A stretch of DNA of 36,112 nucleotides from Actinomycetes bacterium. GTDB taxonomy: Bacteria > Actinomycetota > Acidimicrobiia > Acidimicrobiales > RAAP-2. Positions 17,219 to 25,040 of the stretch are shown piece by piece. The notes below the pieces were generated by a model, which searched no databases, was not told the DNA's origin, and saw only the letters and a list, made by a program, of their open reading frames with translations. Position 1 is the stretch's first letter. Each line of letters begins with the position of its first letter. The translations under genes were made by a program, and so were the position numbers. The stretch spans positions 1-36,112 of the forward strand of contig JAKBAB010000010.1 of assembly GCA_021815645.1 (NCBI GenBank), read 5' to 3'.

Positions 17219-18253
17219 TTAGACCACCTTGGCGATCTTTAGAAAGTCACCGTAGAAGATACCCAAGCCGAGCATCGCTAAGAGGCCGGCCAATATCCAG
17301 AACCGAATAATGATTGTTGTCTCGGGCCACCCGAGGAGTTCGAAGTGGTGGTGAAGTGGGGTCATCCGAAAGATTCGCCGACCGAACAGACGCAGGCTGA
17401 GCACTTGAAGTATCACCGAAGCCGTGACGGCGACGAAGAGGCCGCCGATAATAACGAGGAGCAGGTCTAGATTCATCAAGAGGCAAAGGGCGCCGAGACC
17501 CGTGCCAATGGCGAGGGCGCCCGTGTCGCCCATGATGATGCGCGCCGGAGCCGCGTTCCACCACAGGAACCCCAAACACGCTCCGACGAGCGCTACCGCA
17601 ACGAGTCCGAGGTCGAGGGACGCGTGAAGGTGGTAGATCGAGAAGTGACGGAACTGCCAGTAGCCGATGATGGACAAAACGCCGAAGCAGAACGTCGCCG
17701 ACCCCGCCGCGAGGCCGTCGAGTCCGTCGGTGAGATTCACGGCGTTAGACGTAGCGATAATTACGAAAACCGCGAGGAGAAACCAGCCGCCCGCCGTCAG
17801 ATTCCATCCCGGTAGGGAGAACCGGGTGAAGGAAAAATTAGTCGAAGTGTGAACCCACGTCAGCGCCAGCACGGAAAAGGCCCCGGCGATCGCCAGCTGT
17901 CCGAACAGTTTGGCCCGCGCGTTAAGGCCAAGGTTTCTTTCGTTTCGAATAGCGACGTAATCGTCAACGAGCCCCAAAACGCCCGAGGCGACAATCACCA
18001 TCGCCGCGAGCACTCCCGAGCGGGTAAAGACAATCGCCGTCCCAACGTGGCCCATGGCGTAACCGAGCAGAGCCGCTCCGACTATGACCACCCCACCCAT
18101 CGTGGGTGTTCCGGCCTTGCGCAGGTGGGTCGAGGGAACGTCCTCGTGAATACTCTGGCCCATTGAGCGAGCTCGCAGGAAGCGAATCCACAGAGGTGTG
18201 AGCAGTAGGGAACAGACGAAAGCCACACCGCCCGATTCCATCAAACTCAACAT
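17219..18253 (-). CDS. mraY: Phospho-MurNAc-pentapeptide transferase MraY
   Basis: 344-aa polytopic enzyme that transfers phospho-MurNAc-pentapeptide to undecaprenyl phosphate (lipid I). It shows TPTMGGVVI, GLVDDY, the catalytic block NAVNLTDGLDGLA, GDTGALAIG (commonly GDTGSLALG), and the MPLHHHFE-type loop TPLHHHFELLGWPE. About ten membrane segments. The ATG is 7 nt after the murE stop, leaving no room for murF, which normally precedes it. Confidence 0.96.
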   Translation of the reverse strand: MLSLMESGGVAFVCSLLLTPLWIRFLRARSMGQSIHEDVPSTHLRKAGTPTMGGVVIVGAALLGYAMGHVGTAIVFTRSGVLAAMVIVASGVLGLVDDYVAIRNERNLGLNARAKLFGQLAIAGAFSVLALTWVHTSTNFSFTRFSLPGWNLTAGGWFLLAVFVIIATSNAVNLTDGLDGLAAGSATFCFGVLSIIGYWQFRHFSIYHLHASLDLGLVAVALVGACLGFLWWNAAPARIIMGDTGALAIGTGLGALCLLMNLDLLLVIIGGLFVAVTASVILQVLSLRLFGRRIFRMTPLHHHFELLGWPETTIIIRFWILAGLLAMLGLGIFYGDFLKIAKVV

Positions 18254-18260
18254 CTGCGCC

Positions 18261-19661
18261 TCACTTCAAGAGCTCCCGTACGACGGCGCGGTCGTCGAAC
18301 GGAACTTCCACTCCGTTTAGAATTTGAACGGTTTCGTGACCCTTGCCGGCCACCACGACCACGTCACCGTCGGTGGCCAGTTCAAAAGCTCGGGTAATCG
18401 CTCGTCGGCGATCCTCTTCACGCACCACCGTGTCGAGCCCAACCAACCCCGCCAGTGTCTCGTCAATAATCGCACCAGGTTTCTCAGATCGAGGGTTGTC
18501 AGACGTAACTACCGCGACGTCCGATCCCGCGACTGCGACGCGCCCCATCTCGGGTCGCTTTGCGCGATCTCGGTCGCCCCCGGCGCCGAAAACCGTGATC
18601 ACCCGACCGCGGGGACGCAGGGCTCGTACGTCAGCTAGGAGGCGGTCGAGTCCTTCGGGGGTATGTGCGTAGTCGACGACGGCGGTCACGCCCGACCCGC
18701 GGATTACTTCAAACCGACCCGGGACGCTGTTGACCTCCGCCATCGCTGCCGCAATCCGCGCCGACTCCTCCCCGAGGGCACTCAAAATCGTCATCGCCAT
18801 AATCGAATTGTCGACGTTGAAACCACCAACCAGTGACGAGTTGACCAGGTGTCCTCGCCAAAAGTAGGTAGAACCTTCGAGCGTCGTTGAAATTTCGCTG
18901 ACATCCTCGCGCGACACTCGCGTCACCGGAACGGAAGTCGTCTCGGCCAGTCGTCGACCGAAAGAATCGTCGGTCCAAATGACGGCCCGACGAATGCGCT
19001 CGCTACAAAAGAGTGACGCCTTGGCCGCGAAATACTGCTCTTGAGTTCCGTGGTAGTCGAGGTGATCGTGGCCCAAATTCGTGAACGCACCGACACAATA
19101 GTGAAGGCCCTCAATACGTCGTTGAACCAAAGCGTGGCTCGATACTTCCATCGAAACAACACACTTCGCAATGACGGGATCGAACGAACCCACGAGCGTA
19201 GCGAGTGTCCGGTAGAGCTCGGGCGAAGCCGGAGTCGTTCGCGGGCCGGTCAAGGTCCCGATGCTGGCGCCATTCCAACCGAGGGCCCTAGCCAACTCGC
19301 TCACCATCGTCGTCACGCTCGTTTTGCCGTTGGTACCGGTAACGGCGACCAACTTCACCTTCGTTTGGGGGCTACCGACAATGACCGAAGCGGCGTGGGC
19401 CACTAACGGGACGATTTGAGTTGTGGGAACGACAACGAGCGGCACGGAGGTAGGAACTGCGCGATCGGAAACGACCGCCACCGCCCCCCGCGCGACCGCT
19501 TCGTCCACGAATTGGACTCCGTGGCTCGTTGTACCGGGCATCGCGAAGAAAAGAGTTCGGTCGCTACAGCTTCGCGAGTCAATCTCGACCCGTTCGACTT
19601 CAACGCTGCTCGTCACGACGTCTAGCGCTAGGTCATCGAGGATGTCGCCCAACTGCATCAC
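18261..19661 (-). CDS. murE: UDP-MurNAc-L-Ala-D-Glu:meso-diaminopimelate ligase
   Basis: 466-aa Mur ligase. The P-loop is GTNGKTS (109-115), MEVSSHAL is at 171-178, and the carbamylated lysine is in YFAAKASLF (K214). FGAGGDRDRAKRPEMG and DNPR (388-391) follow; DNPR is the known signature for meso-DAP specificity, as opposed to lysine. The cell wall is therefore predicted to be DAP-type. The GTG (with an ATG as the next codon) overlaps the ftsI stop by 4 nt. The 3' neighbour is mraY, not murF. Confidence 0.96.
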   Translation of the reverse strand: MMQLGDILDDLALDVVTSSVEVERVEIDSRSCSDRTLFFAMPGTTSHGVQFVDEAVARGAVAVVSDRAVPTSVPLVVVPTTQIVPLVAHAASVIVGSPQTKVKLVAVTGTNGKTSVTTMVSELARALGWNGASIGTLTGPRTTPASPELYRTLATLVGSFDPVIAKCVVSMEVSSHALVQRRIEGLHYCVGAFTNLGHDHLDYHGTQEQYFAAKASLFCSERIRRAVIWTDDSFGRRLAETTSVPVTRVSREDVSEISTTLEGSTYFWRGHLVNSSLVGGFNVDNSIMAMTILSALGEESARIAAAMAEVNSVPGRFEVIRGSGVTAVVDYAHTPEGLDRLLADVRALRPRGRVITVFGAGGDRDRAKRPEMGRVAVAGSDVAVVTSDNPRSEKPGAIIDETLAGLVGLDTVVREEDRRRAITRAFELATDGDVVVVAGKGHETVQILNGVEVPFDDRAVVRELLK

Positions 19662-21493
19662 GTCACGTCCGAAGAGATAGTGGCCGCGATGCCCTTAAGG
19701 GGCTTCTGGACGGCGCCGTTTGACGGAATACCGTAGTGGTGCAGGGCGTAGGACATGACTGCTTGAAAAACCGGCGCGGCCACGGTTCCGCCGTAGATGT
19801 TCGTTACCGGTCGTTGCACCATCACAATCATTGATAACACTGGATTATTCGCCGGCGCGAAACCCACGAATGTCGCGTCAAAACTATTGGTTAGCACCGA
19901 GCGGCCGGGGTAGGGAATGGTCGCGGTCCCGGTCTTGCCCGCCACCAGGTAACCGGGTATCACCGCGTTGACTCCGGTCCCGGCGAGGACAACTTGCTCG
20001 AGCATTTTGACCATGGTGTGGTCCACCGATGGTGACAACACTTCGTGTGTGGCACTCGCTGGTGCCGCCTTGAGTGACCCGTTAGCGTACACGTAGCCTC
20101 GAACCAACTTGGGCTCGACGAAAACTCCGCCGTTGGCGATCGTGTTGAATGCGTCCAGGACCTGAATCGCCGGCACGGCGTCGACCTGACCGATGGGCAG
20201 GGCGGCTTGGTCGCTCGCGTACCAGTTCGCCGCGTTGACCAGCAGTCCCGCGGTCTCGCCGGGAAAGTTGACCGAAGTCGTCTGCCCGAACCCAAGTCGA
20301 TAGACCTGCGACAACAGACCGGCTTCACCAACGCGGTGTCCGATTTCGTAAGTGCCAATGTTGGATGACTGAGCCAGTACTTGGGTGGCGGTGAGGTGTT
20401 CCAGTCCGTGGGTCTCGGCGTCGTGAAAGATTCGTCCGCCCACCACTATGGAGTTTGGCACCGGGAAGACGGTTGTGGGTGTAATCAAGTGACGTTGGAG
20501 CGCGGCCGAAAAGGTGACGACTTTAAAGACCGAACCCGGCTCGTAGGCTTGGGTAAAGGGCAGATTGTTGATGGTCTGATCGATGCCCGCTACACCCACG
20601 GATTTTCCCCAGGACGTAATCGGTCCCAAAATACCGGCGCGAGTTTTCGTATTCACCAGGGAAGCATCCGCCAAAATCTCCCCCGTGTGGACGTCCATGA
20701 CCAGCGCGAGACCACTTAACCCGTCGTAAAGCTTGATGTCACGGGCCAAGACCCGCTCCGTTACGTACTGCAACGATGAGTCCAGCGTGAGTTCGAGGCC
20801 GACACCGGGTGTGGCCTTCTTAAGCACGGTCGCCGGCGATGCGGGTAGATTCACTCCCGAAGAAGAAACGTACTCCTGCGTTAGCCCACTCTGTCCGGCG
20901 AGGAGCCTTTGGTACTCATACTCGAGGCCCGCCGATCCGGCACCACTAGCGTTAACGCCCCCCAAGACCGAAGTGGCGAGCGGTCCGTCCGGGTACGTTC
21001 GAATCGACGAACTCTGGACCACGACTCCGGGAAAAGTCATGGCCGCGACCTTTTTGCCGTCGGCTAGGTCGAGACCGTTATTGAGTATTACGTACCCGCT
21101 CTTTTCGGATAGTAAGCGGCGAAGCTTTGAAGTAGGGACGTGCACCAACGGTGAGAGCGCCCGCGCTTCGGTGTGGGGGTGGGTAATTTGAAAGTCATCG
21201 GCGATCACTACCGAGGTTGGTCGCGAAATGGCCAACGTCTCTCCGTGTCGGTCGTAGATTCCCCCGCGAAGTGCGGTTACCGGCAAAGTGACCTTAACCT
21301 GCGCCACGGAAAGCCGGGCGTAGTGAGCGTGGTCGACAACTTGTAGGTAGAACAGGCGAACCCCTAGGGCCGCGAGAGCGAGCGCGAAAACGGCCCGCAA
21401 CATCAACAACCTTCGATTGCCGAGTGAACCACTTCGCGGCTCGCGTCGCGGAGATGCTGCGCGGGCGTGGGTCGAGGTGTAGTGCGCGCTCAC
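19658..21493 (-). CDS. ftsI: FtsI/PBP3 septal peptidoglycan transpeptidase
   Basis: 611-aa class B penicillin-binding protein. A basic N-tail and one membrane anchor (about 29-50) precede the pedestal domain (RGGIYDRHGETLA, 76-88). The transpeptidase domain has the catalytic serine in SVFK (321-324), SSN (376-378) and KTGT (520-523). It cross-links septal peptidoglycan with FtsW. The GTG overlaps the ftsL stop (GTGA) and the stop overlaps murE. All active-site motifs are intact. Confidence 0.97.
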   Translation of the reverse strand: MSAHYTSTHARAASPRREPRSGSLGNRRLLMLRAVFALALAALGVRLFYLQVVDHAHYARLSVAQVKVTLPVTALRGGIYDRHGETLAISRPTSVVIADDFQITHPHTEARALSPLVHVPTSKLRRLLSEKSGYVILNNGLDLADGKKVAAMTFPGVVVQSSSIRTYPDGPLATSVLGGVNASGAGSAGLEYEYQRLLAGQSGLTQEYVSSSGVNLPASPATVLKKATPGVGLELTLDSSLQYVTERVLARDIKLYDGLSGLALVMDVHTGEILADASLVNTKTRAGILGPITSWGKSVGVAGIDQTINNLPFTQAYEPGSVFKVVTFSAALQRHLITPTTVFPVPNSIVVGGRIFHDAETHGLEHLTATQVLAQSSNIGTYEIGHRVGEAGLLSQVYRLGFGQTTSVNFPGETAGLLVNAANWYASDQAALPIGQVDAVPAIQVLDAFNTIANGGVFVEPKLVRGYVYANGSLKAAPASATHEVLSPSVDHTMVKMLEQVVLAGTGVNAVIPGYLVAGKTGTATIPYPGRSVLTNSFDATFVGFAPANNPVLSMIVMVQRPVTNIYGGTVAAPVFQAVMSYALHHYGIPSNGAVQKPLKGIAATISSDVT

Positions 21494-21942
21494 CGCAAGG
21501 TCCGTGACGTCGCCGTTGCGGAACCGGAAAACTTCGGAAGCGGCAAGGGGACGTCAAGACCCGTCGAGGGTATCTGCGTGACCGACGTGGGACTTACGAG
21601 GTGCAGGGCCCCCGCTTTCGTCGCGATCAAGCTGGGCGCCGACAGGTTGGTCAAGGAACCAACGTGAACGGCGTAGTTGGACTGAAGTTGGAGCAGTTGA
21701 CTGTCCAGCGAGTGAATCTCTACTTGCCTATTCGCTTCCAACATGGTGCCGAACAGGGCCAGGGAGAGCGACGCCACCACAATGATCACTGACTTACGAA
21801 CCGCCGACGCCGCTCGCCAACCGTTCGCGACGACCGCCCGTCGTGGCGCGGTGGCCCGATGGCGCGCGCCTCGGCGCGACCTCGTCGGTGGCTCGAGGGC
21901 CCGTCCCCGCTCTACGCGTCGGGGCAGGCTGATCACGCTCAC
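21490..21942 (-). CDS. ftsL: FtsL-like divisome protein
   Basis: 150 aa with a long, very basic cytoplasmic tail (1-48), one membrane helix (about 49-67, SVIIVVASLSLALFGTMLE) and a short extracytoplasmic coiled-coil-like stretch (NRQVEIHSLDSQLLQLQ). The Pro/Ser/Thr tail is likely disordered. No enzymatic motifs. The call rests on topology and on the fixed slot between rsmH and ftsI, since FtsL is poorly conserved. The GTG overlaps the rsmH stop by 4 nt. Confidence 0.82.
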   Translation of the reverse strand: MSVISLPRRVERGRALEPPTRSRRGARHRATAPRRAVVANGWRAASAVRKSVIIVVASLSLALFGTMLEANRQVEIHSLDSQLLQLQSNYAVHVGSLTNLSAPSLIATKAGALHLVSPTSVTQIPSTGLDVPLPLPKFSGSATATSRTLR

Positions 21943-22880
21943 GGCCGCAACTTCCGCGCCGCGCGCAGGCGCGCGGAACGCGCCCGGGGATTAACCTCGA
22001 TTTCGCGAGAACTCGCTAACCGAGCACTCGATTTTAGGACCTTCACGCGGGCCGTCGCGCCGCAGACGCAGCCCAATTCGCGGGGACAGTGACAGCCCCC
22101 GCTCTGCTGTTCGGCGAAAAACGACTTTACGAGCCGATCTTCCCCGGAGTGGTACGACACGACGACGACTAACCCCCCCACCGCCAGTTCGTCTAGGGCC
22201 GCCGCGAGTCCTCGCGCCAACTGCCCCAACTCGTCGTTGACCGCAACGCGCAAGGCCTGAAACGTTCGAGCGGCCACGTGCCCGTGGCGACGCGCCGATT
22301 TAGGGACAGCTCGGTCCACTGCGGCCGAGAGTTCGAACGTCGTCTGCGGTCGGCTCTCAATGACCGAGCGGGCGATTGAGCCCGCGAAACGCGCTTCGCC
22401 GTTTTCGCGCAATAGTGAGGTGAGTTCTGCTACGTCAATTCGAGCAATGAACTGCTCGGCCGTTTCCCCAGCGCGGGTGTCCATACGCATATCGAGTGGC
22501 GCGTCCGTTCGGTACGAGAAGCCCCGTGACGAGGTGTCGAGTTGGTGCGACGAAACCCCGAGATCCATCAAAACCCCTACGACGGGCTCACCGCGTACAA
22601 ACGACCGGTGATCGACCACCACGGCGGATAGGTCGTCGAAAGTGGCGTCGACCACGCGACTCCTCATTGGGAACTCGGCGAGCCGTTCTCGCGCCGCGCG
22701 CCTTGCGGCGGGATCTCGATCAACGCCCAGAACCCGCAGGTGATCCGTTTCCGACAAAAGAGCGGCGCTGTGTCCACCCCCGCCGACGGTCGCGTCAATA
22801 ACGAGGCCCGGCGCCAACCCCGCGAATAACTCGACAATCTCCCGTGTCAGTACGGGTTCGTGGTATGGGTCGAGGGCCAT
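21939..22880 (-). CDS. rsmH: 16S rRNA (cytosine-1402-N4)-methyltransferase RsmH
   Basis: SAM-dependent methyltransferase (MraW). It begins ALDPYHEPVLTREIVELF, then the SAM motif VIDATVGGGGHSAALL, GVLMDLGVSSHQLD, RGFSYRTDAPLDMRMD and AARTFQALRVAVNDEL. The ORF opens at a GTG at 22997 that shares one base with the mraZ stop. I prefer the internal ATG at 22880: it has AAAGG upstream, gives a normal 313 aa and starts right at the conserved domain. If the long form is real it adds a 39-residue Arg/Ser-rich leader and keeps mraZ coupling. The stop overlaps ftsL. Confidence 0.94.
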   Translation of the reverse strand: MALDPYHEPVLTREIVELFAGLAPGLVIDATVGGGGHSAALLSETDHLRVLGVDRDPAARRAARERLAEFPMRSRVVDATFDDLSAVVVDHRSFVRGEPVVGVLMDLGVSSHQLDTSSRGFSYRTDAPLDMRMDTRAGETAEQFIARIDVAELTSLLRENGEARFAGSIARSVIESRPQTTFELSAAVDRAVPKSARRHGHVAARTFQALRVAVNDELGQLARGLAAALDELAVGGLVVVVSYHSGEDRLVKSFFAEQQSGGCHCPRELGCVCGATARVKVLKSSARLASSREIEVNPRARSARLRAARKLRP

Positions 22881-22996
22881 CCGCAGCCTTTCAATCGCGG
22901 CAGCGGGCGAGAGGGCGGAGGAGGATTCCCGCTCGACTGCCGCGATTGCCAGGCTGCGCGTGGTCCGCGACCGGTACTGCCACTGAACTCCCGTCA

Positions 22997-23416
22997 CTAG
23001 TCACTTCCCTGCTTAAAAATCTCTTCGGCGGCGTTGACCTTCTCCGCGTAAGCGGAGGGGTTCCACATTTCCACGTGATCAATGGCTCCCACGACCAGTA
23101 CGTCGCCAGATAGTTGTCCGTATTCGCGAATAGCCGTGGGCAGGGCGAATCTTCCCTGTTTGTCAAATTCAACGTCGGAGGAGTTGGCCGACCAATAACG
23201 AACCTGCTGGCGTTCGCTCGAACCGCCCAGACGAATTTGCTGGAGTCGCTCCTCCATTTGGCGGGAGAACTCGCCCGGCGTCCAGAGCGCGACGCACCCT
23301 TCGGTATTAGGGCTCAGATGTCCGCCCCGTTCGAAGGCGGGTCGAAACTTTGACGGAAGAATGAGTCGACCCTTGACGTCCAGCGAGTGCTGAAACTGGC
23401 CGACGAACCCGAGCAT
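22997..23416 (-). CDS. mraZ: MraZ transcriptional regulator
   Basis: Two swapped-hairpin AbrB-like halves are visible: LDVKGRLILPSKFRPAF and, in the second repeat, DKQGRFALPTAIREY. MraZ binds short direct repeats upstream of its own gene and regulates the dcw operon. The ORF track starts at an ATG at 23440. I prefer the ATG at 23416 (139 aa, MLGFVGQFQHSLD): it has a strong GGAGG 5 nt upstream and leaves the operator outside the coding sequence. It is the first gene of the dcw cluster. Confidence 0.95.
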   Translation of the reverse strand: MLGFVGQFQHSLDVKGRLILPSKFRPAFERGGHLSPNTEGCVALWTPGEFSRQMEERLQQIRLGGSSERQQVRYWSANSSDVEFDKQGRFALPTAIREYGQLSGDVLVVGAIDHVEMWNPSAYAEKVNAAEEIFKQGSD

Positions 23417-23440
23417 TCTGTCCTCCCGCGGTGTCACCAT

Positions 23441-23490
23441 TTGACCCCACTTCGTGACACATTACACCACAAGTCACCACCAACCGCCAC
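23441..23490 (-). repeat. Five phased 10-bp GTGG direct repeats, probable MraZ operator
   Basis: On the minus strand, five consecutive 10-mers read GTGGCGGTTG, GTGGTGACTT, GTGGTGTAAT, GTGTCACGAA and GTGGGGTCAA. Four begin with GTGG and one with GTGT, with exact 10-nt phasing. The next 10-mer also begins ATGG. MraZ is known to bind TGGG/GTGG-like boxes spaced 10 bp apart upstream of its own gene, placing sites on one helix face. The position just upstream of mraZ supports this role. Confidence 0.82.
23461..23469 (-). promoter_or_regulatory. Extended -10 promoter element of the dcw operon
   Basis: TGGTGTAAT (TGn plus TGTAAT, 5 of 6 matches to TATAAT) lies inside the third GTGG repeat, about 45 nt upstream of the preferred mraZ start. 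No good -35 is seen at 16-18 nt, which is typical of extended -10 promoters. Overlap with the repeats would let bound MraZ block RNA polymerase. Confidence 0.5.
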
Positions 23491-23612
23491 TAACTCCTCC
23501 CAACCCCTCTTCCGGCGTCCGGGGGCTCCGCAGAAGCGCTACGCGAGATCCGAGGGGTTGGCGAAATGCCAGTGGTTAGCGAGAACCGGGCTCAGTGGAA
23601 GTGGCCGAAAAA

Positions 23613-24275
23613 CTAGATTTCTGGGGTATTTGGCCCCGCTGGCCATGGTCCACTCAAATCGGTCACGTGCCCGAGCAGTTCCTCGCCGTCGCCTAGGCCG
23701 AGTCCGGCCAAGGTGGCCACGTCAAAGTGGACGGGTTCGCCGGAGGGGTCGAGACGCAGGATTTTCGTAATGTCTAGGCCGTCCCGAGCTAGTAACACCG
23801 TTGAGAGAAAAACGCCCTCGCGCACTCGCCACTGCGTGATCCCGACCGCTTTCACTCCCCCGACGAAGACTTCGCCAGGCCCCCGTCCGGCGAAGCAGGC
23901 GTCAAACGACGCGCCACCACTTTCGAAGGGCCCGCGGTACAACTCGACGGGTAGTGAGGTAACTCGAGTTAGGGCCGTCGCCCACCACTGGCCCACCCGT
24001 AGCGACGAGACGCGCACGTCACTTGACCACCGAGGGTCGCCACTGGGTAACCACCAATCGACCCACAGGTCACCCGGCCTGAGCAGGACCGCCCCCCCGC
24101 CACCTCGACGGCGCCGAAGATCGAAGACGGTACCCGGGGCGGAACTGACGACCTCTCGGGACTGGTGGCCACCGAGGACCAAGGTGGCCCTTCGAATCCG
24201 CGGGACGAAGATCGCGGCGGCGCTCCTACGACGAAGTCGGTCGTAGTCGTATAGCTCGCCAACCTCGTCGATCAC
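23613..24275 (-). CDS. Lipoate/biotin-protein-ligase-fold protein
   Basis: About 220 aa, from a GTG overlapping the HNH stop as GTGA; the longer track start at 24338 lies within the HNH gene. It has the BPL/LplA catalytic pattern: an Arg/Gly-rich substrate loop (LRRRRGGGGAVLLRPGDLWVD) and the lysine motif GGVKAVGITQWRVREG, where the Lys would contact the acyl-adenylate. The family loads or transfers lipoyl, octanoyl or biotinyl groups. The substrate is unclear, and no lipoyl-domain protein or lipA is nearby. It lies downstream of the HNH gene and 172 nt before mraZ. Confidence 0.75.
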   Translation of the reverse strand: MIDEVGELYDYDRLRRRSAAAIFVPRIRRATLVLGGHQSREVVSSAPGTVFDLRRRRGGGGAVLLRPGDLWVDWWLPSGDPRWSSDVRVSSLRVGQWWATALTRVTSLPVELYRGPFESGGASFDACFAGRGPGEVFVGGVKAVGITQWRVREGVFLSTVLLARDGLDITKILRLDPSGEPVHFDVATLAGLGLGDGEELLGHVTDLSGPWPAGPNTPEI

Positions 24276-24778
24276 GAGGCCCGGGGAAGGAAGGGGGCCC
24301 AGAGGGGATCCGGATCGGGCACGTGGCGCCAACGCCACCAGGGGCCCTCGGGTTCGCGCGGTTCAAAGTGCATCCGCCAGCCGATCTCTTCGAGCAGTCG
24401 ATCCCCCTTTTGCATGTTGTGAGGACGACAGGCGGCCACGACGTTAGTCCACTCGTGACGCCCCCCGCGCGAACGAGGTACTACGTGATCAACCGTATCG
24501 GCGTGCGCCAAGCAGTACGCGCACCGGTACCCATCACGTAACAGCAGGGTTCGCCGAGTGAGGGGCGGTGTCCGCAACCGGGTGGGTAGCTTAACCATCT
24601 CGTGCAGTCGCACGATTGACGGTATCGCCACGACCACGTTCGCGGAACGACACAGGGCGCCCCCCGCGGGCGTGGCGATGGCCTCCGCCCTTCCGGCAAT
24701 CATCAAAACGACCGCCCGGCGCTCTGAGACCAATTGCAAGGGTTCGAACGTGGCGTTTAAAAGTAAGACGCGAGTCAT
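24272..24778 (-). CDS. HNH endonuclease-domain protein (actinobacterial type)
   Basis: 168 aa. The N-terminal region MTRVLLLNATFEPLQLVSERRAV is typical of a widespread actinobacterial HNH family. The HNH core has CAYC (86-89), TVDHVVPRSRGGRHEWTNVV (95-114, with H98 and N112) and CRPHNMQKGD (117-126). The family is usually chromosomal and often outside defence islands; its role is not established. The start is ATG. It is 7 nt after the 84-aa gene and overlaps the ligase-fold gene by 4 nt, so it belongs to the same transcription unit. Confidence 0.88.
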   Translation of the reverse strand: MTRVLLLNATFEPLQLVSERRAVVLMIAGRAEAIATPAGGALCRSANVVVAIPSIVRLHEMVKLPTRLRTPPLTRRTLLLRDGYRCAYCLAHADTVDHVVPRSRGGRHEWTNVVAACRPHNMQKGDRLLEEIGWRMHFEPREPEGPWWRWRHVPDPDPLWAPFLPRAS

Positions 24779-24785
24779 TGCTTAA

Positions 24786-25040
24786 CTACCGTCCGCCCCG
24801 CTGACGGCGGGCCCACTGCGCCGCGGCCACAATATCGTCACCGCGCAGTTCTGGCGAATCAATACCCTGGGCCGTCACCAACCGGAACTCCCAGTAGCGA
24901 CGACCCGGAAGCGGCAAGAAGGGGCTTCGACGCCACCAGCCACGGGCGCGAAGTTGCCAGAGAGCGACCCCAACCACGACCAGGCGCCCGGGGCGCGCCG
25001 CGAAATACTTGACGAGGTTTCGTAGTTCGACGCCCGTCAC
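24786..25040 (-). CDS. Small protein of unknown function between ROK kinase and HNH genes
   Basis: 84 aa from a GTG that overlaps the ROK stop as GTGA; the track start at 25055 is less likely. It has a basic/hydrophobic N-half (LVKYFAARPGRLVVVGVALWQLRAR), then a Trp/Arg/Pro-rich motif (WWRRSPFLPLPGRRYWEFRLVTA) and an acidic, polar C-end. The WRR-PFLPLP-YWEFR pattern looks familiar from other actinobacterial proteins, but I cannot name a function. Tight coupling with ROK and HNH genes argues that it is real. One hydrophobic stretch could be peripheral to the membrane. Confidence 0.75.
   Translation of the reverse strand: MTGVELRNLVKYFAARPGRLVVVGVALWQLRARGWWRRSPFLPLPGRRYWEFRLVTAQGIDSPELRGDDIVAAAQWARRQRGGR

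Noticed and set aside
23491-23612. Possible small gene or terminator between mraZ and the ligase-fold gene
   Set aside because: No frame with a plausible start and ribosome site, and only weak inverted repeats (GGTT-AGCGAG-AACC) without a U-tract.
24272-24778. HNH protein as part of a restriction or other defence system
   Set aside because: No methyltransferase, ATPase or toxin partner is nearby. The protein belongs to a common actinobacterial chromosomal HNH family next to housekeeping genes.
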